From Candidatus Cloacimonadota bacterium (GTDB lineage: Bacteria; Cloacimonadota; Cloacimonadia; Cloacimonadales; Cloacimonadaceae), in assembly GCA_020532085.1 (NCBI GenBank), contig JAJBAV010000010.1, positions 1 to 64,000 of the forward strand: DNA of 64,000 nt, in the 5' to 3' direction. Shown here one piece after another: positions 57,219 to 64,000 of this stretch (position 1 is the first letter of the stretch; each line of letters begins with the position of its first letter). Position numbers and translations under genes: made by a program. The notes under the pieces were generated by a model, which did not search any database, was not told where the DNA came from, and saw only the letters and a list, made by a program, of their open reading frames with translations.

Positions 57219-59120
57219 TCACTTTATGATGTTTATTTTTTTGAAAACCGTGGTGGTCCCGCCACGGGGCAGGGCGATCTGAACGCGAAGCAGATAGATC
57301 CCGGAAGCGGGAAATTCGCTGGCGGCCAAAGTGATCTCCGGCTGGCCTGCCTCCAGGTCCATGATCTTCTGTCCGCGGAGGTTGTAGATCTGCAGCGGGC
57401 CCAGTTTTTGCCCCTTGTCCAGGCAGATCCGCAAACAGCCGCCGCCCCGGAGCGGGTTGGGGCTGATCCGTAGTTCCGGAACTGGCTGGACCTCGTCCTG
57501 CGCGGCAACTACATCCACGATATCGCTGTAGGCGGAATAGAGGATCCTGCCGCCGCCCGCAAGCTGCAGCCAGTAATAGAGGCGGTAGTTTTGGGCCAGC
57601 TCGGCCAGGGAAAGGTCGCTTAGCGACAGGTTGAAGTTCAGCCTTATCTCCTCGCCCGCGCCCAGAGGGCCGTTCAGCGGGGCGCCGTGCGTGATCCAGC
57701 GGTCGATGACGAAGCGTTCCGCGCCGTCGAAAAAAACTTTTTTGAAGAGCCCCACACTCAGGCGGGAGGAGTTGATCAGGTTATATTCGGTGGCGGAATT
57801 GTAGAGCAGGGTGTTGGCGTTGGACAAGGTCAGTTCGGCGCTGAGCAGATCGTTCTGGGCGATGTGCTCGAAACGGCAGTTCGAGGACGAAACGAAGCTT
57901 TTCAGGTCCTGGGCGGTCAGGCAATGCTGCTCATACTGCGTGCCGTAAGCGGGCGAAAACCCGTTCAGGCGCAGATCTCCGTTCACGGCCGTGCGGGGCA
58001 GGGAGTTGAAGCTGTACCAGTTGAATCTGATCTGCGCGGCCACATTGGCCAGGGAATCGCTGAGGATGGGAAAATAGTTCAGGACATGAACGTCCGGAAA
58101 AGCGTAGGGATCCTGGATGGTGGTGATCTGGGCGGAACTGCCGTTGCGCAGGAAATTTTCCACCAGCCAGACAGGATAGGCCTCGGCCAGGCTGAAACGG
58201 TGGATCACGCTGCTGTTGTTCGCAGTGGGCTCGCCAACCGCCTGGGCGCTGCTGAGGGTTGCCCGCAGTTTCAGCTGCAGAGGCTGGTCCGGCAGGATGA
58301 ACTGGTGATCGGCGAAATTGGGGCTTTGGGCGTTGAAAGCATACTCCGAGCGCGGCGGGATGGGATCCACAACCAGCAGGGAATCCGCAAAGGCGAATCC
58401 CGCCAAGGGCGATGAGTAGTTGATCAGGACCACGGCGTCGCTGATGGGGAGGTCGGAATGATTGAAGATGGTGAAGCTTGGCCCCACCATTTGCCTGGGC
58501 TGCAGCACGCCCTCCAGCTCCAGATCCGCCAATTGCAGATCCGGGGCATTGAGCACGAAATTCCCGGCCAGGCCGAAGAGCAGCTCAGCGCCAAAACCGG
58601 CCGTGGCCAGGCTTTGGAAATAAGGGTTGATGCTGTTTGTATTCCAGTAATAGCTGTGCTCACCCCCACCCGCGGACGCGGCCACAAAGCGGTTGGCAAA
58701 ATTCGTGGCGTAGGTGACCACCAGCCAGAGGGAATCGCCCTGCACTGGGTTCGCGAAAGGGATCTCCACCTGATTGGCCATTACCGGCACTTTGGCCCAG
58801 GCCAGGCTGGCACCAGGCCCTCCGTAGGAATCCGCAAACAATTCCACCCGCACCGAATCACCCGTCTGCGGCAGCCAGAGAAGAGCTTTGTCAACTGCAA
58901 ACTCGCTGGCGAATGTTTCCGGATAGACCTCCGCGAAATTGAAGCGCACCGCCCAGATGTCAGCGCCGTAAAAATGATAGTCGTCGCTGCCGTTGTGGTA
59001 GGCAAAATTGTATTCCCTGTCTTCAGCGGGCCAGACGTTTTGGCCGCTGCCGGGAAGCGTGCCCAGGGCAAAGGATAGGCCGCAAAGCAAGCTCAGCGCC
59101 AGGATCAGGCAGAGTTTCAC
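57219..59120 (-). CDS. Secreted protein with type IX-like sorting domain
   Basis: A 633-aa protein with a signal peptide (LILALSLLCGLSFALG) and a C-terminal sorting domain of ~75 residues (RISPNPLRGGGCLRICL, QIYNLRGQKIMDLE, SGIYLLRVQ). The middle is beta-rich with CARDB-like segments (GPSFTIFNHSDLPISDAVV) and an Omp28-like region (~310-430; NFLRNGSSAQITTI). The GTG start at 59120 overlaps the ribF stop (GTGA). Its place in a housekeeping operon is odd. The function is unknown. Confidence 0.8.
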   Translation of the reverse strand: MKLCLILALSLLCGLSFALGTLPGSGQNVWPAEDREYNFAYHNGSDDYHFYGADIWAVRFNFAEVYPETFASEFAVDKALLWLPQTGDSVRVELFADSYGGPGASLAWAKVPVMANQVEIPFANPVQGDSLWLVVTYATNFANRFVAASAGGGEHSYYWNTNSINPYFQSLATAGFGAELLFGLAGNFVLNAPDLQLADLELEGVLQPRQMVGPSFTIFNHSDLPISDAVVLINYSSPLAGFAFADSLLVVDPIPPRSEYAFNAQSPNFADHQFILPDQPLQLKLRATLSSAQAVGEPTANNSSVIHRFSLAEAYPVWLVENFLRNGSSAQITTIQDPYAFPDVHVLNYFPILSDSLANVAAQIRFNWYSFNSLPRTAVNGDLRLNGFSPAYGTQYEQHCLTAQDLKSFVSSSNCRFEHIAQNDLLSAELTLSNANTLLYNSATEYNLINSSRLSVGLFKKVFFDGAERFVIDRWITHGAPLNGPLGAGEEIRLNFNLSLSDLSLAELAQNYRLYYWLQLAGGGRILYSAYSDIVDVVAAQDEVQPVPELRISPNPLRGGGCLRICLDKGQKLGPLQIYNLRGQKIMDLEAGQPEITLAASEFPASGIYLLRVQIALPRGGTTTVFKKINIIK

Positions 59121-60019
59121 AGCTTCCCCTTCGCGATCAGTTCCCGCGCCCGCTGCAGATCATGCAGCATGGCCTCGCGCAAAGCGTTGATTCCGCTGAA
59201 CATCTTTTCCTCCCTGAAATACTGCAGCAGTTCCACGGCCAGCGGAACGCCGTAGATCTGCCGGTCAAAATCCAGAATATGGGTCTCCACAACAACATTT
59301 CCGCTGTGTTTCAACGTTGGGCTGAAGCCGATATTTGTCAATCCAAAAAAACTGTCTTCGCCCAGACGCACCCGGCTGAGGTAAACCCCGGCTTGGGGCA
59401 GCAATTGCCGGGCGTCCTCCAAACGCAGGTTGGCAGTGGGAAATCCCAGGTCGCGGCCCAGGGCGGAACCGCCCGCTACTTCGCCAAACAGGGTGTAGGG
59501 CGCGCCAAGCAGCCGGTTGGCCTCCGCCAGATCGCCCAGAGTGAGCATTTCCCGGATCAGGGTGCTGCTCACCACCCGGTTGCCGTGCTGCAGCGGCTCC
59601 ACAAAATGAAGCTGGTAGCCGTAACGGGCCTGGTGTTCCTGCAAAAAGGCGTAGTCGCCCCGCCGCTGGTGACCGAACTGGGAATCGTAACCCAGCACCA
59701 TGGCCGCGGGTGCGAAACGGCCAATGATCTGCCCCTGCAGAAAGTCTTCCGCGGAAACGCGGGCCAGCTCCTCATCAAAATGGAGCAGCGCTACTTCATC
59801 GACCCCCAGTTCCTGCAGCAGTCTTGCCTTCTGCAACGGAGGCAGCAGCAGGCGGGGATGCAAGCGGCGCTGAAGAACCTCGGCGGGATGGTTGTCGTAG
59901 GTGATGACCACGCTTTTTAGCTGGAGCTGCAGCGCCACAGCGATGAGTTCGCCAATGAGTTTGCGATGGCCCAGATGCAGGCCGTCGAAATTGCCTATGC
60001 TTAAAACACTGTTTCGCAT
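59117..60019 (-). CDS. ribF: Bifunctional riboflavin kinase/FAD synthetase RibF
   Basis: A 300-aa protein: the N-terminal nucleotidyltransferase shows GNFDGLHLGHRKL and the C-terminal flavokinase shows GRDLGFPTANL and TNIGFSPT. It makes FMN and FAD. The ATG at 60019 lies 4 bp after the truB stop codon; the upstream TTG would overlap truB. The truB-ribF pair is a common bacterial arrangement. Confidence 0.95.
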   Translation of the reverse strand: MRNSVLSIGNFDGLHLGHRKLIGELIAVALQLQLKSVVITYDNHPAEVLQRRLHPRLLLPPLQKARLLQELGVDEVALLHFDEELARVSAEDFLQGQIIGRFAPAAMVLGYDSQFGHQRRGDYAFLQEHQARYGYQLHFVEPLQHGNRVVSSTLIREMLTLGDLAEANRLLGAPYTLFGEVAGGSALGRDLGFPTANLRLEDARQLLPQAGVYLSRVRLGEDSFFGLTNIGFSPTLKHSGNVVVETHILDFDRQIYGVPLAVELLQYFREEKMFSGINALREAMLHDLQRARELIAKGKL

Positions 60020-60023
60020 TTTG

Positions 60024-60887
60024 TTACACAAGGTTGATCACGGGCTGGACGAGGTTTGAAGCCCGTCTGGCCACACCGAGGATGGCGTCGCTAGAGTCCA
60101 GAAGCAGGATGCGTTCCGCGTCCGCGCCTTCGCTGCCAAAAGCCTGGCCGTTTCTCAGCGCGGCCAATTCGGCTGCCTGTGGCTGGAAAAACTCAAAGCC
60201 CGTGAACAGCTGCCGGGGCGGATGGAAAGCGGACTGGAAATTCTCGGGGGTCAGCGCGTCAAGTTGCCAGGCTTCATCCAGCCCCACCGCGCCGATGGCC
60301 TCACGCCGCAGGGCAACAGTGTGTCCCACCGTGTTCAGGCAGCCGGCGAGGTATTCGCTTAAGCTGCGGATGTAGGTGCCCTTGGAAACACGGCAAACAT
60401 AGCGCAGATCGGGAGGAGAGTAGCTCAAGACCTTGAATTCGCTGATCATTACAGGGCGCGGGGCAAGTTCCAACAGCTCACCCTGGCGGGCGTAGGCATA
60501 GGCCGGGCGGCCGTTCACTTTCAGGGCTGAATGCTGAGGAGGACGCAGTTCCCGCAGCCGGGTCACCTGCTGCAGAAGGCAAGCCTCATCCACCTGGTCC
60601 GGAACCGGGCCATCCAAGCGCACAAACTCGCCCTCGGTGTCGCCGGTATTGGTCTGGCTGCCCAAGCGCAGGGTGGCGCTGTAGCTTTTATCCTCCGCCT
60701 CCAGATATTTGCACAGCCGGGTGGCAGGCCCGAGCGCGCAGATCAGCAGTCCGGTGGCAAAGGGATCGAGGGTGCCGGTGTGGCCAATCTTCCTGATCCC
60801 AGTGATTTTTCGCAGCCTGCGCACCATATCGAAGGAGCTGCAGCCCGCGGGCTTGTCGATCAGCAGGAATCCGCTTGGTTCAGGCAT
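60024..60887 (-). CDS. truB: tRNA pseudouridine(55) synthase TruB
   Basis: A 287-aa protein. The catalytic aspartate is D41 in GHTGTLDPFATGLL, and KSYSATLRLG and RVSKGTYIRSL are conserved. It forms pseudouridine 55 in the tRNA T-loop. The start overlaps the nrnA stop by 8 bases. Confidence 0.95.
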   Translation of the reverse strand: MPEPSGFLLIDKPAGCSSFDMVRRLRKITGIRKIGHTGTLDPFATGLLICALGPATRLCKYLEAEDKSYSATLRLGSQTNTGDTEGEFVRLDGPVPDQVDEACLLQQVTRLRELRPPQHSALKVNGRPAYAYARQGELLELAPRPVMISEFKVLSYSPPDLRYVCRVSKGTYIRSLSEYLAGCLNTVGHTVALRREAIGAVGLDEAWQLDALTPENFQSAFHPPRQLFTGFEFFQPQAAELAALRNGQAFGSEGADAERILLLDSSDAILGVARRASNLVQPVINLV

Positions 60888-61887
60888 TCGCCGGGAGATC
60901 GCGCAAAGTTCGGTCCAGCTTGTTCAGAATATCGGCCTTGAGCGTGTCCAGATCGCCGCGCAGGTTGGCCCCGGAAGCGCTTACATGGCCGCCTCCGCCG
61001 TAGGAGGAGGCCACCGAATTCACGTCGAATCTGGGCGAGCGCAGGCTGAGCTTGTACTCGCCGGGCTTTTCTTCCCTCAGGTAGGCCACGATGTCGATGT
61101 CCCGAACGCCCTGCACCCAGCGGGTGATGTTCATGATGGAATCGGCCGTGAGCTTGTTGCGGGTCTGCATGTCCAGGGTGGAATACATGTAGAGAACGCG
61201 GTCTCCGTTGTGCAGCTCGATGGTGGAGAGCACTTCACCGATGTAGCGCATCTCCAGGGCTTCGTGATTGAGGAAATACTGCTTGTACAGCTTTGCCGGC
61301 GAAATGCCCAGTTCGCCAAGCTCCGAGGCGATGCGGAAGACCTCGGCGTCGGTGTTGGCATTGATGAAATTGTTGGTGTCGTTGATGATGGTCACATAGA
61401 TGCAGTTGGCCACGGCGATCCTCACGTCCTCCGGCAAAGCGGCTATCTCGCTCTGCAGGGCCCTGTGGATGATGGCCCCGGCCGAAACGGCGGAGGTGTC
61501 CACAAAGCTGAAATCGGTTTTGATGACGCCGTTTTCCGGAACGTGATGATCGATCAGGATCACGTGGCGGGAAGACCGGATCAGGGCTTCACGCTGGGCC
61601 ACCCGGCTGTAGCTGTTGCAATCCAGCACGATCAGCAGATCGTAGCTCATGCCCTCTTCGTGGGTGAGCACCGCTGCTCCCTCCATCAGGAAGGCAAAGC
61701 GTTCCAGATGCGAATCCGGGTCCACGACAATCTCGCTGGACAGGCCCCGGGCCTTAAGAATCTTTTGCAGGGCCAGGCTGGCCGCGAAGCCGTCACCGTC
61801 GGGTTCCACGTGGGACATGATGCCCACCGTCCGGCCCGGAAGCAGTTCGGCCAGAAGTTTATCGTGCAGTTCCTGTGTGTTTTTCAT
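60880..61887 (-). CDS. nrnA: DHH-family NanoRNase/pAp phosphatase NrnA
   Basis: A 335-aa DHH/DHHA1 phosphoesterase: SHVEPDGDGFAASL, LDCNSYSRV, LIDHHVPENG, and the C-terminal YGGGGHVSASGANL. It degrades nano-RNA and pAp. The ATG at 61887 is preceded by GGGGGA; 13 codons upstream in frame lack support. Its location between rbfA and truB is classical. Confidence 0.93.
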   Translation of the reverse strand: MKNTQELHDKLLAELLPGRTVGIMSHVEPDGDGFAASLALQKILKARGLSSEIVVDPDSHLERFAFLMEGAAVLTHEEGMSYDLLIVLDCNSYSRVAQREALIRSSRHVILIDHHVPENGVIKTDFSFVDTSAVSAGAIIHRALQSEIAALPEDVRIAVANCIYVTIINDTNNFINANTDAEVFRIASELGELGISPAKLYKQYFLNHEALEMRYIGEVLSTIELHNGDRVLYMYSTLDMQTRNKLTADSIMNITRWVQGVRDIDIVAYLREEKPGEYKLSLRSPRFDVNSVASSYGGGGHVSASGANLRGDLDTLKADILNKLDRTLRDLPANA

Positions 61888-61956
61888 GTTGATTTCCCCC
61901 ACCTTGGCCCGCGCCCGGGTTGGCACAGCCAGAAACGGGTTCAGGGGCGGACGGGC

Positions 61957-62445
61957 CTATTTGTCCTCGTCTTCTTCCTCTTCCTCTTCCTCGATGAACT
62001 CGTTGTAGAGCTCTTCGTCTTCGTCCACGTCGTAAACGTCGTCTTCGTCCAGATAGTCGTCCAGGTCGATATCCGGGTCATAATCGTCATCTTCGTCACC
62101 GTACCTGTCTTTGAGCGAGGCCAGCAAGACGTCAACCGCCTCGGCCCGGTCCTCGGTCTCGTCATAGAAGAAGGTCAGTTCGGGAATGGTTCTCATGATG
62201 TGTGCTCCTGCGATTTGTTTTTTGAGGAACCCCGACGTTTTGATCAGGTGTTCCCTGATGCTGGCGTGGGTGGCGGGGTTGTTGTAATGCGAAAAATAGA
62301 GCTTGGCGTATCTAAGGTCCTTGGAAATGACCACGTCCGTGATCGTCACCCAATCCAGCGCGGGATCCCGCAGTTTCTGGCTGAGGGCGATGTTGAAGAG
62401 CTTTTTGAGCTCTTCCTGCAAACGGGGTATGCGGTGCGATTTCAT
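61957..62445 (-). CDS. rbfA: Ribosome-binding factor A with acidic C-terminal tail
   Basis: A 162-aa protein. Residues 1-115 form the RbfA KH-like fold that helps mature 16S rRNA (KSHRIPRLQEELKKLFN... VLLASLKD). The last ~45 residues are almost all Asp and Glu with a few Tyr, an extension not found in typical RbfA. The ATG overlaps the infB stop (TGATG). Confidence 0.93.
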   Translation of the reverse strand: MKSHRIPRLQEELKKLFNIALSQKLRDPALDWVTITDVVISKDLRYAKLYFSHYNNPATHASIREHLIKTSGFLKKQIAGAHIMRTIPELTFFYDETEDRAEAVDVLLASLKDRYGDEDDDYDPDIDLDDYLDEDDVYDVDEDEELYNEFIEEEEEEEDEDK

Positions 62446-64000
62446 CAGAGTTTCTTGGCCACCTCTTCAAGCACATAGCATTCCAATACGTCGCCTTCCT
62501 TGATGTCGGAGAAATTCGCCAGGGAAAGGCCACACTCTGTTCCCGCCTTCACTTCGGCCACATCGTTGGCATAGTGCTTCAGCGAGGAAAGGTCGTCTTC
62601 CGCCACCAACACGTCGTTGCGGTAGAGGCGAACCTTGCAGACCCTTCTGATTACGCCGCGGTCCACCTGGCAGCCGGCGATGGTGCCCACTTTCTTGATC
62701 TTGAAGACCTGGCGGATGGTTGCGGAGCCGATCACGGTTTCCTCGATGCTGGGCTTGAGCATGCCTTCCAGCGATTGGCGCACGTCGTCGATGGCGTCGT
62801 AGATCACCTGATAGAGCTTGATCTCCACGCCCTCATCCTCTGCGAGTTTGCGCGCGAGCTGGCTGGCCCGCACGTGGAAGCCAATGATCACGGCGTTGGA
62901 AGCCGAGGCCAGGCTTACGTCAGCTTCGTTGATCCCGCCCACGCTTTTGTGGATGATGCTCACCTGCACCTCATCGTTGGCGATCTTCTCCAGGGAATCG
63001 GCCAAAGCTTCAGCGGAGCCGTCGGTATCGGTTTTGATGATGATGTTGAGCTCGTTGATCGCCTCTTCCTTGATGCGGGCGAAGATGTTCTGCAGCGAGG
63101 ACTTGTTCTGGAATTTTTCGCGTTCCAGGCGGATGTGGGTCCGCTCGGAGCTGATGCTGCGGGCGGTTTTTTCGCTTTCCACCTGGTTGAGGACGTCGCC
63201 GGCCTTGGGGGTGTCGTTCAGGCCGTAGATCCTGCCCACGTCCGAGGGATGGAGTATCTTCACATCCAGGCCGCGTTCGTTCTCGATCTTGCGGATCCTG
63301 CCGTGGGTTGCGCCGCAAACAATAATGTCGCCCTTGCTGAGGGTGCCTTCCTGCAAGAGCACTGTGGCCACCGAACCCATGCGCGTGTCTTTGGCGGATT
63401 CGATCACCACGGCCAGCCCGGGTACTTCCCGGCGGGCTTTGAGTTCCATCATTTCAGATGTCAGCAGGATCAGCTCGATCAGGTTCAGCACCCCTTCCCC
63501 GGTCACCACCGAGGTTTTGCACCAGGGCACCTCTCCCCCGTATTGTTCCAGCAGCACCCCGTAATCCAGCAATTGCGCGACCACCCGGTCCACATTGGCA
63601 TCCGGCAGGTCGATCTTGTTGATGGCGATGATCAGATGCACCCCGGCGGCTTTGGCGTGGTCGATGGCTTCACGGGTTTGGGGTTTCATGCCTTCGTTGG
63701 CCGCCACCACGATCACGGCGATGTCCGTAACGTTGGCGCCGCGCGCCCGCATGGCGGTGAAAGCTTCGTGGCCGGGTGTATCCAGGAAAGTGATCTTGTT
63801 CTTGTTGATCTCGATCTGGTAGGCGCCGATATGCTGGGTGATGCCTCCGGATTCGCCCGCCACGATGTTCGTGTTGCGGATGTAATCCAGGATCGAGGTC
63901 TTGCCGTGATCAACGTGGCCCATGATGGTCACCACAGGCGCCCGGGGCTCTTCCGCGACATCGCTGTACTGCTCTTTTTCCCGGTCCAGAACGTCTGTTC
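62445..64000 (-). CDS. infB: Translation initiation factor IF-2, C-terminal part (cut by window edge)
   Basis: The frame stays open to the right window edge. The visible ~518 residues include the GTPase: [33 protein letters not shown] and NKIDLPDA, then domains II to IV. The GTG at 63935 lies inside the conserved [11 protein letters not shown] stretch and is not the start; the N-terminal part lies beyond 64000. IF-2 places initiator tRNA on the ribosome. Confidence 0.96.
   Translation of the reverse strand, partial: TDVLDREKEQYSDVAEEPRAPVVTIMGHVDHGKTSILDYIRNTNIVAGESGGITQHIGAYQIEINKNKITFLDTPGHEAFTAMRARGANVTDIAVIVVAANEGMKPQTREAIDHAKAAGVHLIIAINKIDLPDANVDRVVAQLLDYGVLLEQYGGEVPWCKTSVVTGEGVLNLIELILLTSEMMELKARREVPGLAVVIESAKDTRMGSVATVLLQEGTLSKGDIIVCGATHGRIRKIENERGLDVKILHPSDVGRIYGLNDTPKAGDVLNQVESEKTARSISSERTHIRLEREKFQNKSSLQNIFARIKEEAINELNIIIKTDTDGSAEALADSLEKIANDEVQVSIIHKSVGGINEADVSLASASNAVIIGFHVRASQLARKLAEDEGVEIKLYQVIYDAIDDVRQSLEGMLKPSIEETVIGSATIRQVFKIKKVGTIAGCQVDRGVIRRVCKVRLYRNDVLVAEDDLSSLKHYANDVAEVKAGTECGLSLANFSDIKEGDVLECYVLEEVAKKL

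Overview
The window is a bacterial chromosome segment, about 55% G+C by eye, densely coded mostly on the minus strand. Several traits suggest an FCB-group, diderm bacterium, most plausibly Candidatus Cloacimonadota. These are secreted proteins with type IX-like C-terminal sorting domains, adjacent PorV-like and PorE-like proteins, a GlmU-like enzyme of the alternative bacterial type, and intergenic DNA full of GC-rich dispersed repeats. The phylum is an inference; no 16S gene is present.

Layout. (1) 1-3310: a DUF3987 ATPase gene, a 1.5-kb noncoding block (AT-rich core flanked by inverted iterons, then GC-rich repeats), and a 148-aa orphan gene. (2) 3376-13598, minus strand: a type I restriction-modification island, hsdM-hsdS, a DUF4209 protein with an RNxxxHG motif, a membrane protein, hsdR, then a trypsin-like lipoprotein. 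The inserted genes and hsdS are more AT-rich than hsdM and hsdR. (3) 14078-30314, minus strand: a long, tightly packed housekeeping run in the order radA, a PgpH-like HD phosphodiesterase, ybeY, a CorC-like protein, vanZ-like, an Mla-type ATPase, a Gx transporter, PBP1A, GlmU-like, a PSP1/RicT protein, rlmN, deoC and a double-length ThyX; then tRNA-Arg(CCG) and an ABC-F gene. (4) 30496-32154, plus strand: a thiol/redox operon (glutaredoxin, MarR, OsmC, thioredoxin-like lipoprotein). (5) 32272-37418, minus strand: gyrB, gyrA and a lipoprotein. (6) 37419-38371: intergenic DNA with a 45-bp-arm hairpin and a 300-bp element with 26-bp terminal inverted repeats. (7) 38372-52119, minus strand: a 3597-aa repeat protein followed by PorV-like and PorE-like genes. 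(8) 52120-54318: a decayed second copy of the module in (1). (9) 54319-64000: a plus-strand rRNA methyltransferase, then the infB-rbfA-nrnA-truB-ribF cluster continuing into a secreted protein, a YhaM-like exonuclease and a WalJ-like hydrolase.

The strongest candidate for something undescribed is the duplicated module in (1) and (8). Both copies keep the same order and nearly the same spacing of DUF3987 gene, AT-rich tract between inverted iteron arms, the same GC-rich repeat family, and a small gene with its ribosome-binding site, although the second copy is broken. The iteron sequences differ between copies while the architecture is kept. The second candidate is the type I restriction island carrying a putative HEPN-like/DUF4209 protein and a membrane partner between hsdS and hsdR.
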